The translations under genes were made by a program, and so were the position numbers. Shown piece after piece: positions 25,009 through 33,590 of a stretch of DNA of 64,000 nucleotides. Every line of letters starts with the position of its first letter. Within the stretch, counting starts at the first letter, position 1. Origin of the DNA: Martinezella calliandrae. Its GTDB lineage: Bacteria > Pseudomonadota > Alphaproteobacteria > Rhizobiales > Rhizobiaceae. The stretch is taken from assembly GCF_030272695.1 (NCBI RefSeq), contig NZ_JARFYN010000024.1:27897-91896 (forward strand), read 5' to 3'. Under the pieces are notes generated by a model. That model searched no databases. It was not told the origin of the DNA and worked only from the letters and a program-made list of their open reading frames with translations.

Positions 25009-28000
25009 TCACGCCGCATCGGCTGGAACGTGGCGCTTTTCCTCCGGCATTTCATAGGTCTTCAGCTTCTCGGAGATCTGCGCCATGACTTTGCGAGCTG
25101 CAGCCTCTTTGATCAGCCCGAAGCCTCTAATCTCACCGAACAATGACAGTATGGTTAGGGCCGCCGTTTCATTGTCCGCGCGCAGACCGTTGAGAACGCG
25201 GTCGACAATCGCCTCGTATTCACTGATCAACCGGCGTTCGAGCCGGCGCTCCGGCAGATAGCCGAAGGGGTCAAACGGAGTGCCACGCAACCGCTTCATG
25301 GGCGCGAGCCGGCGCAGCAGCGGCAATATCCAGGGGCCGAATTCACGCTTCTTCGGCCGGCCGTTCGGGTCCTCGCCGCTCAGGATCGGCGGGGCGAGGT
25401 TGAAGGCCAGCTTGAAATCGCCTTCCATTTCGTCGCGCAAGTGGGCCTCGAAAGCAGGATCTGTCAGCAGCCGCGCTACCTCATATTCATCCTTATAGGC
25501 CAGCACACGCGCATAGGTGACGGCGACGGCAAAAGGCACCTTGTCTGAAAGCCGTTCCCTTGCCGCCGCAACGGTGGCGCGCTGGACAAAGGCGTGATAG
25601 CGATCGGCAAGCGCAGCGTTCTGATAGGCGGTCAGATGCTCCTTGCGATGGGCAATCAGCTCGTCGAGGCACATCTCTGCCAGCGTCTTTCCGGCATCCG
25701 GCTCCGTCATCATCTCGTGCACGGATTGCGGATCACTTGCCAGCAGACGGCCCCAGTGGAAGGCGGCGAGGCTAGCCTTCACTGCAACGCCGTTCAGCTC
25801 GATCGCCTTCTCGATGGCCTGCAGCGAAAGCGGCAACAAACCGCGCTGCCAGGCAAAGCCGGTCAGAAGGATATTGGTCGACATGGCGTCCCCAGTAACC
25901 GCGGTTGCCACATGGCTAAAATCGAGGAAAACGGATTTATCGGTGACGGTCTTCGCGATCGCATGCTGCACCGAGCCAATCTTAAAATCGAAGTCGCGAT
26001 TGCGAACAAAGTCGGCAACCGGCATCAGGCCGGTATTGACTATGGCCGTCGTGCGGTTCGACGCGCAGAGCGTAATCGCATCCTTGGAGGCGCCGACCAC
26101 TTCGTCGGCAGCGAGGAGCAGATGGGCGCCGCCATTGACGATGCGCGAAGACGTGACGTCTGCCTCACTGTAGCCGATGCGCAGATGGCTCATGACCGCG
26201 CCGCCCTTCTGCGCGAGGCCGGCCATGTCGAGGATCATCGGAACTTTGCCGTCGAGATGGGCGGCCATGCCGAGGATCGCACCGATCGTCAAAATGCCGG
26301 TGCCGCCAACGCCGGCGATAGCGATGTTCCAGGGACGATCGCCGATCAAAGGCACCTCGGGCATCGGAACCTCGGCATCCGCACGCTCGAGCGCCACGCG
26401 CTTGCGACGCTTGCCACCATGGACGGTGACGAAGGAGGGGCAGAAACCTTTGACGCAGGAGAAGTCTTTATTGCAGCTCGACTGGTTGATTTGCCGTTTG
26501 CGGCCGAACTCCGTCTCCAGCGGCTCGACGGAAATGCAGTTGGATTGCACCGAACAATCGCCACAGCCCTCGCAGACAGCCGGATTGATGAAGACGCGCT
26601 TGGCCGGGTCTTCCAATAGGCCGCGGCTTCTGCGCCGGCGCTTTTCCGCGGCACAGGTCTGGACGTAGACGATCGCCGAGCAACCCTCGGTCTCGCGTAG
26701 CGTCAGCATGACCTGATTGATATTGTCGCGATGCAGAACTTTGACGCCAGGAGCCAGGTCCGATGACGAGTAGGCCGCAGGATTTTCCGCGAGCAGATAG
26801 ATCGGCGAGACACCTTCGCCGTGCAACTGGCGGGTCAAGAGCTGGGGCGTCAGATAGCCGTCGATTGGCTGGCCGCCGGTCATGGCGACAGCGTCGTTGT
26901 AAAGCAGCTTATAGGTGACATTGACCTTGGCGGCGACCGACTGACGGATGGCGAGAATGCCGGAATGGAAATAGGTGCCATCACCGAGATTTACGAACAT
27001 GTGCTTCTCGTCGGTGTAGCGGGCAATTGCCGTCCATGGCACACCCTCGCCGCCCATTTGCGAGAAAGTTTCGGTGTTGCGGTCCATCCAGGTGACCATA
27101 TAGTGACAGCCGATGCCGGCCATGGCGCGGCTGCCTTCGGGAACTCGAGTCGACGTGTTGTGCGGACAGCCGGAACAGAAGAACGGCGTGCGCTGCAGGG
27201 GTGCGACGTGTGTGCGGCTGATCTGGCCGCGTTCGGCGAGATAGGCAAGCTTGGCAGCAATCTGATCGTGGAGGGAAGAATCGAGGTCGAGTTTGACGAT
27301 GCGCCCGGCAATGGCCCTCGCCACTGAGCCAACGGTCAGCGCCGCCGACAGGCTGAGATAGGGTTTGTCGTGTTCGTCGAACTTGCCGACTATGCGCGGG
27401 CGGACGTCGGCGCGCCAATTAAAGAGCTGCTGCTTGATCTGGTTTTCGATGATCTCACGCCGCTCCTCGACGACTAGCACCTCGTCCAGCCCTTCGGAGA
27501 AGTGCCTGACGGCCTCCGGCTCCAGCGGCCAGGGCATACGGACTTTTAGGATGCGCAGGCCGATCGCGGCCATTTCCCTGGGGCCGATTTCGAGTTCGCG
27601 CAGCGCCTGCAACACGTCCTCATAGGCCTTGCCGGAGGAAATTATGCCGAGGCGGGCATTCGGCACATCGTGAATAATCTCGTCGACGCGATTGGCGCGG
27701 GCAAAAGCGATGGCGGCGTAGGCCTTATAAGTCTGTAGCCGGTCGTCCTGGACGAGCGGCGGGTCGGGCCAGCGCAGATTGAGGCCGCCGGGCGGCAGTT
27801 CGAAATCGGTCGGCAGCACGAATTGCCGCTTCTCGCCGGAGAGATCGACGGCCGCTGTTGTCTCGATCGTGTCGGCTATGAACTTCATACCGACCCAGCA
27901 GCCGGAATAGCGCGACATGGCGATGCCGAGCAGGCCGTATTCGAGGAATTCATGGATGGAGGACGGGTAGAGAACCGGAATGACCGCCGACATGAAATCA

Positions 28001-28482
28001 TGGTCGGTCTGATGAGGCATGGTGGAGGATTTGGCGGAATGATCGTCACCAGCGAAACAGAGGACGCCACCATGTTTCGACGTGCCGGCGGCATTACCGT
28101 GTTTCAGCACGTCACCGGAGCGGTCGACGCCTGGACCCTTGCCGTACCAGATGCCGAGCACGCCATCCTTGCGCACGCCGGGCGACAGGCCGACCTGCTG
28201 CGTGCCCCAGATGGCCGTGGCTGCAAGGTCTTCGTTGATGCCCGGCTGGAAGGTGACGTCATGTGCGTCGAGATAGGTCTTGGCTTTCAGAAGCTGCTGG
28301 TCGTAGCCGCCGAGCGGTGAACCGCGATAACCGGATATGAAGGCTGCGGTGTTTAGACCGGCAGCGCGGTCGCGCCGCATCTGCGTCATCGGCAGACGCA
28401 CCAAGGTCTGCAGGCCGGTCATGAAAACGCGGCCTTCATCTGCTGTATATTTGTCGTCAAGCGATACACTGGTCGCAAGCAT
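25009..28482 (-). CDS. Fused indolepyruvate ferredoxin oxidoreductase (IorA-IorB type)
   Basis: A 1157-residue enzyme that decarboxylates aromatic or branched 2-oxo acids to acyl-CoA, passing electrons to ferredoxin. Start 28482 has GGGAGGAG 6 bases upstream. Order: N-terminal 2-oxo-acid binding region (AFISGYRGSPLGGYDQQL), a thiamine diphosphate domain in the middle (NLGDGTYFHSGILAIRQS, LLYNDAVAMTGGQP), an iron-sulfur region with CEGCGDCSVQSNC, and a C-terminal gamma-type domain (NIAIAGVGGTGILTIGAILG). It lies 83 bp upstream of liuA on the same strand, so it probably leads the liu operon. Its exact substrate is not readable. Confidence 0.9.
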   Translation of the reverse strand: MLATSVSLDDKYTADEGRVFMTGLQTLVRLPMTQMRRDRAAGLNTAAFISGYRGSPLGGYDQQLLKAKTYLDAHDVTFQPGINEDLAATAIWGTQQVGLSPGVRKDGVLGIWYGKGPGVDRSGDVLKHGNAAGTSKHGGVLCFAGDDHSAKSSTMPHQTDHDFMSAVIPVLYPSSIHEFLEYGLLGIAMSRYSGCWVGMKFIADTIETTAAVDLSGEKRQFVLPTDFELPPGGLNLRWPDPPLVQDDRLQTYKAYAAIAFARANRVDEIIHDVPNARLGIISSGKAYEDVLQALRELEIGPREMAAIGLRILKVRMPWPLEPEAVRHFSEGLDEVLVVEERREIIENQIKQQLFNWRADVRPRIVGKFDEHDKPYLSLSAALTVGSVARAIAGRIVKLDLDSSLHDQIAAKLAYLAERGQISRTHVAPLQRTPFFCSGCPHNTSTRVPEGSRAMAGIGCHYMVTWMDRNTETFSQMGGEGVPWTAIARYTDEKHMFVNLGDGTYFHSGILAIRQSVAAKVNVTYKLLYNDAVAMTGGQPIDGYLTPQLLTRQLHGEGVSPIYLLAENPAAYSSSDLAPGVKVLHRDNINQVMLTLRETEGCSAIVYVQTCAAEKRRRRSRGLLEDPAKRVFINPAVCEGCGDCSVQSNCISVEPLETEFGRKRQINQSSCNKDFSCVKGFCPSFVTVHGGKRRKRVALERADAEVPMPEVPLIGDRPWNIAIAGVGGTGILTIGAILGMAAHLDGKVPMILDMAGLAQKGGAVMSHLRIGYSEADVTSSRIVNGGAHLLLAADEVVGASKDAITLCASNRTTAIVNTGLMPVADFVRNRDFDFKIGSVQHAIAKTVTDKSVFLDFSHVATAVTGDAMSTNILLTGFAWQRGLLPLSLQAIEKAIELNGVAVKASLAAFHWGRLLASDPQSVHEMMTEPDAGKTLAEMCLDELIAHRKEHLTAYQNAALADRYHAFVQRATVAAARERLSDKVPFAVAVTYARVLAYKDEYEVARLLTDPAFEAHLRDEMEGDFKLAFNLAPPILSGEDPNGRPKKREFGPWILPLLRRLAPMKRLRGTPFDPFGYLPERRLERRLISEYEAIVDRVLNGLRADNETAALTILSLFGEIRGFGLIKEAAARKVMAQISEKLKTYEMPEEKRHVPADAA

Positions 28483-28775
28483 CTGCTCTCCTCCCGAGAT
28501 CGCAGTTACCAATTGCGCATGCGCCTATTCGCCGAATGCCTCCTACCGCATCCGATGAAAACGCTCTGTCATGTTAGCATGCACCCTCGCTAATTTCCGA
28601 ACGAAGGCGACGAGCAAACGGCATGATTTGCAAAGATTATGGGCGATTGGAGGACATTTTCGTGCTTGCCCGACGCACCCATCAAAACCTTTCATTGCAG
28701 ATATGAACGGGGAGCCCTACCGTTCACCGAAATCCGCCCATAACCTCCATCCGACTCAATTTTTGGAGACCTGCT

Positions 28776-29435
28776 ATGCTGACAATTTACGGCGTCTATC
28801 GCTCACGCGCCTCCCGCAACTATTGGATGGCGGAGGAGCTTGGCATACCCTTTCAATCCGTGCCGGTGATGCAGGCTAGTCGGCTCGACAATCCCATGAG
28901 CCCTGATGCGCCGCTCAACACCATGTCGCCTGAGTTCTTGGCGGTCAATCCTATGGCCATGATCCCGAGCATCAAGAACGGCGATCTTGTCATGCATGAA
29001 TCGCTTGCCATCAATCTCTATCTCGCCCGCAAATACGGCGGACCGCTATCGGGGAAGACGGTGGAGGAAGAGGGTCTGCTCGGCATGTGGACCATGTGGG
29101 CGGCAACGGAGGTAGAGCCTTATTCCGTGGCCCTCGTACGCATCTACGACCGTTCACAAGAGAACACCGATGCCGGCAAAGCCGGGATCGCGGTTGCCTG
29201 CCGGTCGCTGAAGCGGCCACTCGACGTGCTGGAAAAGCACCTGGCGGGCAAGGCGTACCTTCTGGGCGATCGCTTCACCGTCGCCGACCTCAATCTCGCA
29301 GAGGTGCTGCGCTATGCGCAGACTGAACAGGCCTTGTTTGATAGCCATCCGAACGTGAAGAATTGGATCGAGCGCTGCCAGTCGCGAAGCGCCTATAAGG
29401 CGATGCAGGCAACGCGCGGCAATGAGCCGGTCTGA
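28776..29435 (+). CDS. Glutathione S-transferase family protein
   Basis: A 219-residue GST. The N-terminal thioredoxin-like domain reads MLTIYGVYRSRASRNYWMAEEL, with LAVNPMAMIPSIKNGDLVMHESLAINLYL giving the cis-proline and the ES pair that binds glutathione's glutamyl group. The C-terminal helical domain ends with LLGDRFTVADLNLAEVLRYA, the N-capping box. A GGAGA ribosome binding site precedes the ATG. Substrate unknown. It is convergent with a LysR regulator gene, 7 bp apart. The 293 bp upstream (28483-28775) hold no gene; I see no clear operator there. Confidence 0.88.
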   Translation: MLTIYGVYRSRASRNYWMAEELGIPFQSVPVMQASRLDNPMSPDAPLNTMSPEFLAVNPMAMIPSIKNGDLVMHESLAINLYLARKYGGPLSGKTVEEEGLLGMWTMWAATEVEPYSVALVRIYDRSQENTDAGKAGIAVACRSLKRPLDVLEKHLAGKAYLLGDRFTVADLNLAEVLRYAQTEQALFDSHPNVKNWIERCQSRSAYKAMQATRGNEPV

Positions 29436-29442
29436 GCAGCAT

Positions 29443-30339
29443 TTACCGGAAGAGCCGCATACTCTGTTCCATCTCCTCGCGGATCCAGGCTTTGAAAGCG
29501 GTGACCTTTTTTGCTTCCGGAACGCCTTCGGCGGTGATGAAATAATGGCCAAAGCCGGTTTTGGCGCGGATACCGAAGGGATCGACGAGGCATTTCTGTT
29601 GCAGCGCATAGGCCGCCAAGGTCTGCCAGGCAAGCATCACTCCCTGGCCGGCCATGGCCGCATCGAGACAGAGCGAGGCATCGTTGAAGATATGCCGCTC
29701 TTCCATGCATCTGCCGGAAAGGCCTGCCTCTCTGAGCCAGACATGCCAGGAAAACATGGCGTGTCCGTCAATCACGGCCGGCACGTCCAGCAGGTCGGCA
29801 GGTTCCTTAAGTGTCGCGGCGATTTGCGGCGTGACGACTGGAAAGATTTCCTGCGCCAATAGCAGTTCGGATTTGACGCCCGGCCAGTGCCCACTACCGA
29901 CTCGGATGCCAATGTCGACATCCGATGTCGCTGGATTGACGAGTTGCGTGGTCGCGTCAATGCGCAGGCGGATGTCTGGATGGCGCTTTGCGAAACGATC
30001 CAGCCGGTGCACCAGCCAGCGGGCGGCGAGGACCGGCGCGACAGAGATAGTGAGAATATTATCGTCACGGTGCTGTGCAGTAGTCACGGCCGCGGACAGT
30101 GCCTGAAATCCCTCCCCGAGGCGCGCCAGGACCGAGATGCCCGCCTCCGTCACCACCATGCCCTTCGTCGTGCGCTCGAAAACCGGCCGCCCTAATTGCG
30201 CCTCGGCCTTGATCACTTGTTGGCTGACGGCACCCATGGTCACGCCGAGCTCATCGGCAGCCGCCTGCAATGACCCGAGCCGCCCCACGGCCTCCAAAGC
30301 CCGGAGACCGTTCAGATGAACGCTGTTGAGATTTTTCAT
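29443..30339 (-). CDS. LysR-family transcriptional regulator (GcvA-like)
   Basis: A 298-residue LysR protein. The helix-turn-helix is LNGLRALEAVGRLGSLQAAADELGVTMGAVSQQVIKAEAQLG, followed by the linker helix and a GcvA-like effector domain (DVDIGIRVGSGHWPGVKSELLL, MAGQGVMLAWQTL). It is not divergent from an enzyme gene in the usual way: its upstream neighbour on the other strand is a 61-codon gene. The regulated genes and ligand are unknown. Confidence 0.9.
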   Translation of the reverse strand: MKNLNSVHLNGLRALEAVGRLGSLQAAADELGVTMGAVSQQVIKAEAQLGRPVFERTTKGMVVTEAGISVLARLGEGFQALSAAVTTAQHRDDNILTISVAPVLAARWLVHRLDRFAKRHPDIRLRIDATTQLVNPATSDVDIGIRVGSGHWPGVKSELLLAQEIFPVVTPQIAATLKEPADLLDVPAVIDGHAMFSWHVWLREAGLSGRCMEERHIFNDASLCLDAAMAGQGVMLAWQTLAAYALQQKCLVDPFGIRAKTGFGHYFITAEGVPEAKKVTAFKAWIREEMEQSMRLFR

Positions 30340-30487
30340 ATAGAATATCTATAGCAACATGCCGGCATTCTCAATTGAAAAGCCGCGGGATGCGCGCGAT
30401 TATTGCAGCACAAAGCGGAACCGACATCATTCCCGTTGCCCGACGCGCTCCTAGGCGCATCGCTGCGGAAGAACGAGGAGGCATGTC

Positions 30488-30673
30488 ATGTCGATACTGA
30501 AGTTTTTCTTCAGTGGCCTGGCGCACGACAACAGCGAGCCCGAGGACGATCCATTACAGCATCCATCCCTGGCGGCCATGTCGCTGGAGGAACTGGCCGA
30601 CCTGCCGCTGATGCCGGAGGATTTGGGACGGAACGCGGAAAAGCAAGATATAAGATTGAAGGAATGCCTATGA
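30488..30673 (+). CDS. Small acidic protein of unknown function
   Basis: A 61-residue predicted protein, MSILKFFFSGLAHDN and onward, acidic in the middle (EPEDDP, MSLEELADLPLMPEDLG). A near-perfect ribosome binding site, GAGGAGG, lies 6-7 bases before the ATG, which is the main reason to believe it. I recognise no domain; small DUF proteins of this kind are common in rhizobia. It lies between the divergent LysR gene and a YjbR-family gene 110 bp downstream. Confidence 0.55.
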   Translation: MSILKFFFSGLAHDNSEPEDDPLQHPSLAAMSLEELADLPLMPEDLGRNAEKQDIRLKECL

Positions 30674-30784
30674 CGAAAGAGCGAAACATCTCACAACGCT
30701 AATCCATCCCAACCGGCTCTTCGGCTATCTCTTCCGCTTATGTATGGTTTTGGACGTTGTATCACCGGAGCGGGGTAACGCAGT

Positions 30785-31147
30785 ATGGCAATAAGCACCG
30801 ATACCGACGCAATTTCCCAGCGCCTTCAGCGCATTGCCGCGAAAGCCCGCCTGCGCGAGGTCGAGGTCAGCACCCACTATGGGACGCCAGCTCTGAAGGT
30901 CGGCGGGAAGGCTTTTGTTTCGATCAAGAATGACGAAACGATCGTGCTGGCGCTGCCGATTGATCGCAAGGAGCAGCTAATCGAGATGGCGCCGGAGATC
31001 TATTTCCAGTCGGATCACTATGTCGGCTGGCCGTCGCTGCCACTGCGCATCGCCGCTATCGGCGATGACGAACTGCAACTGCGGCTGATCGAGGCCTGGC
31101 TGTTCCGGGCGCCGAAGAAATTGCGAACTGCTTTCGATGCCAGTTGA
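30785..31147 (+). CDS. MmcQ/YjbR-family protein
   Basis: A 120-residue protein of the YjbR fold (a CyaY-like double-wing domain). Characteristic pieces are STHYGTPALKVGGKAFVSIKND, VLALPIDRKEQLIEMAPEIYFQSDHYVGWPSLPLRI and the closing AWLFRAPKKLRTAFD. Family members are annotated as DNA-binding on structural grounds, but a function has not been shown for this branch. Its stop codon directly abuts the stop of a convergent GST gene. Confidence 0.85.
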   Translation: MAISTDTDAISQRLQRIAAKARLREVEVSTHYGTPALKVGGKAFVSIKNDETIVLALPIDRKEQLIEMAPEIYFQSDHYVGWPSLPLRIAAIGDDELQLRLIEAWLFRAPKKLRTAFDAS

Positions 31148-31768
31148 TCAAACCTGCGCGAGGGCGACGGCCCTTTGCACGGCGGGACGCTCCAACATGC
31201 GCGCATGGTGCGCGCTCACCTTTTCAAACTGGGTTCGATCGACGCCGTCGCCCGGCAACCAGCTTGCCAGCGTGAAAAGATAACCGTCGGCGACGGTATA
31301 TTGCTCACCCATCACCCAAGGGCCTTCCAGCATCTTCTCCTCGATCAACGCGAAGCTCTCGCTCATGGTCTGGGGCACCTTGACCTTCATCGCTTCGATC
31401 GCCGCCGCATCGTCCGTCCAACGATAACCGCGCCCTTTATGTGCGTGGTTCACATGCACGGTCGAGGCGAGATAGCTGTTGAAGGCCTGCATACGGGCAA
31501 ATTCGAAGGGATCGTCAAGCGGAGCGAGGCAGGCAGCCGGCGCGATCTGGGCTACATAGCCAAGGATCGCGACGTTTTCCGTCACGACGCCCTTGTCGGT
31601 CACCAGTGCCGGAACACGACCCTTGGGGTTGACCGCCAGATATTCCGGCGAACGCTGCTCTCCGCTTGCTAAATTGATGCGCCGCGCCTCGTAGTCAAGC
31701 CCCGACTCTTCGAGCGCTATCACGCTGGCAAGCGCACAACTACCCGGTGCGAAATACAAATTCAGCAT
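31148..31768 (-). CDS. Glutathione S-transferase (beta-class-like)
   Basis: A 206-residue GST. It begins MLNLYFAPGSCALASVIALEE, in which the Ser-Cys of PGSCALA is the beta-class glutathione site, followed by YLAVNPKGRVPALVTDKGVVTENVAILGYVA and a helical domain with MGEQYTVADGYLFTLASWL. Two in-frame ATGs are present; the second (31768) is 8 bases from the strong GAGGAGG, while the first (31774) is too close, so I choose the second. Unrelated at sequence level to the GST at 28776 beyond the fold. Likely detoxification or stress role. Confidence 0.9.
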   Translation of the reverse strand: MLNLYFAPGSCALASVIALEESGLDYEARRINLASGEQRSPEYLAVNPKGRVPALVTDKGVVTENVAILGYVAQIAPAACLAPLDDPFEFARMQAFNSYLASTVHVNHAHKGRGYRWTDDAAAIEAMKVKVPQTMSESFALIEEKMLEGPWVMGEQYTVADGYLFTLASWLPGDGVDRTQFEKVSAHHARMLERPAVQRAVALAQV

Positions 31769-31944
31769 TTCCATTTCCTCCTCGATCTTGCTCGAGGTTA
31801 ATGGCGACCGAGGAAATACGGAAGTGGCTGACGCCGATATTGGCTATGAAAGCTTTTGATGGATGTCGTCTGCGCGCCGCCCCTATGAGGGGACGCGCAG
31901 ACCGGGGGGCAATACTGCACGACGAGGGCCGAATAACCAGCCCA

Positions 31945-32301
31945 CTAGGCGCAGCCTGGCACGTCCTCCAGCCTGTACCAGACTGGGATTCCCCGTTCGT
32001 TAGCGATGCGCACGTCGTTGTCGGCTCCCTTCGAGTCGCCCGGGAGCCTAAGAACGCCCTCGCACAATTGCAGCAGCCGGCCCGCCGTCGGGTGGAATAT
32101 CTCTTCATAGAGATCGTCGCCGATACACGTGCCGCCGGCGGCGTGCCAAACCGGCAAAGCGACCCATTCACCGATCATGGGCAGATGGCCGGCCCTGAAC
32201 AATGCATAAGCTGGCTCCTCCAGCCGCTTCAGATTCTCGGCCATCTTCCGGGGATCGTCCCCGGTTCCGGAACGATACGGTCCAGCAATCAAGATCAACA
32301 T
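31945..32301 (-). CDS. DUF4406 / nucleoside 2-deoxyribosyltransferase-like protein
   Basis: A 118-residue protein beginning MLILIAGPYRSGTGDDP, the nucleotide-handling loop of the deoxyribosyltransferase-like superfamily, followed by NLKRLEEPAYALFRAGHLPMIGEW and a late GADNDVRIANERGIPVW. The start at 32301 is preceded by GAGGAG at a good distance; a longer frame runs to 32355 without such a site. Family members handle nucleosides or nucleotide derivatives; the substrate here is not known. The gene is divergent from a DeoR-family regulator, which suggests but does not prove co-regulation. Confidence 0.75.
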   Translation of the reverse strand: MLILIAGPYRSGTGDDPRKMAENLKRLEEPAYALFRAGHLPMIGEWVALPVWHAAGGTCIGDDLYEEIFHPTAGRLLQLCEGVLRLPGDSKGADNDVRIANERGIPVWYRLEDVPGCA

Positions 32302-32424
32302 GGCACATCTCCTCTTCCTCCTGCTTCCTGCATGAAATTGCACGAATATGCGCAAAATTTCTTGATTGTCGATTCAATTCTGATAGTTTCGCGATATTTC
32401 GTGAGTTATTATGCGGAAACCGGC

Positions 32425-33186
32425 ATGCTTACAGGCCAGCGAAAGACCCTCATCCTCGATATCCTGCGCCGCGACGGTCAGGTGATCGCCAAGGCATTGG
32501 CCGACGATCTCGGCCTATCCGAAGACACGATCCGCAGGGACCTGCGGGAGATGGCAGCGGAAAGATTGCTGAAGCGCGTGCACGGCGGCGCGTTACCGCT
32601 CGCACCAGAGCTGCCGGATTTCTCGGCGCGGCGAAGCGTGTCGCCTGATGTGAAGCGGCAACTAGGCGCTTACGCGGCAAAGATGGTTCGACCAGGACGG
32701 ACGGTGTTTCTTGACGGCGGCACGACGACCGCGGAAATCGCCCGTCACCTGCCCAGGAATTTTGCCTTCAGCGTCGTGACCCATAGCCCGACGATCGCGG
32801 GCGAGTTGGAACATCATCCGACGGCCGAGGTAATCCTGATCGGCGGCAAGCTCTACAAGCACTCGATGGTGACGACGGGTGCCGTGGCGATGGGGGCAAT
32901 ATCGCAGGTGCGGCCGGACATCTTCTTTTTAGGCGTCACCGCCATCCACCCCGTCCACGGCCTGTCGACCGGCGATTTCGAGGAGGCGGCCATCAAGCGG
33001 CATATCGCGCAATGCTCCGCGGAGACCTATGTGATGGTGACCCAGGAGAAGCTGGATGCCGCCTCTCCCTGCAATATCCTGCCTGTCACGGCAGTCTCTG
33101 GCATAGTCGTGCCGTCAGGTATGGCGGAGGTAAGCCTCGCGCCTTATCGCAGCGCACGGGTTCCTATTTTCCGTACTGACGATTGA
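32425..33186 (+). CDS. DeoR-family transcriptional regulator
   Basis: A 253-residue DeoR protein. The N-terminal winged helix reads MLTGQRKTLILDILRRDGQVIAKALADDLG then SEDTIRRDLREMAAERLLKRVHGGALPL, the DeoR signature. The C-terminal sugar-phosphate-sensor domain has FLDGGTTTAEIARHLP, EVILIGGKLYKHSMVTTGAVA and FFLGVTAIHPVHGLSTGDFEEAAIKR. The frame is open far upstream, but family alignment places the start at 32425. It is divergent from the DUF4406 gene with 123 bp between. Effector is probably a phosphorylated sugar or nucleoside derivative. Confidence 0.9.
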   Translation: MLTGQRKTLILDILRRDGQVIAKALADDLGLSEDTIRRDLREMAAERLLKRVHGGALPLAPELPDFSARRSVSPDVKRQLGAYAAKMVRPGRTVFLDGGTTTAEIARHLPRNFAFSVVTHSPTIAGELEHHPTAEVILIGGKLYKHSMVTTGAVAMGAISQVRPDIFFLGVTAIHPVHGLSTGDFEEAAIKRHIAQCSAETYVMVTQEKLDAASPCNILPVTAVSGIVVPSGMAEVSLAPYRSARVPIFRTDD

Positions 33187-33590
33187 AGTGCAGCCAACGC
33201 CGCCTGTCGGCGAGAAAAGCGCAGATCAAGTACAAGGCGGTAGCCAGACTTCTCGCGACATCATGTAATGAGCGATGGCGCTTTGGACGGCCAATAGGAA
33301 GAACTGCCCTCAGTTCCAGATTTGTAATCGGGCCGTGCCAGTATGAAGCTAACTGGCGATGTCATGTCGACGTTACGCCGCGCGACTTCCGTGATTCGGC
33401 GTGCATCAGCCCCGGCGTCTTCCTCCGATCCAGGCAGAAGGCAAATACACAAATGTACAAGCGTGCAATCTCATTGGCCAACTTGATTGATCGGCATCAA
33501 TGCTTTGAAATTCAAACAGCACGATCATTGTTTTTCGACAGCAATCTGTGATGCGGCCATGGTGCCCGCTCGGATACTGAGGGAACCAAA
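33187..33590. other. Gene-free stretch upstream of the DUF2254 gene
   Basis: About 400 bp without a convincing gene. The only structured signal I see is a perfect FNR/FixK-type box at 33487-33500, listed separately. The rest shows no recognisable repeat or terminator. Confidence 0.6.
33487..33500. promoter_or_regulatory. FNR/FixK-type box upstream of the DUF2254 gene
   Basis: TTGAT-CGGC-ATCAA is an exact match to the TTGAT-N4-ATCAA consensus bound by FNR, FnrN and FixK in rhizobia under low oxygen. It lies about 90 bp before the ATG at 33591, a distance that fits activation at a class II position (around -41) if the leader is some 40-45 bases. Regulation by oxygen is inferred. Confidence 0.6.
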
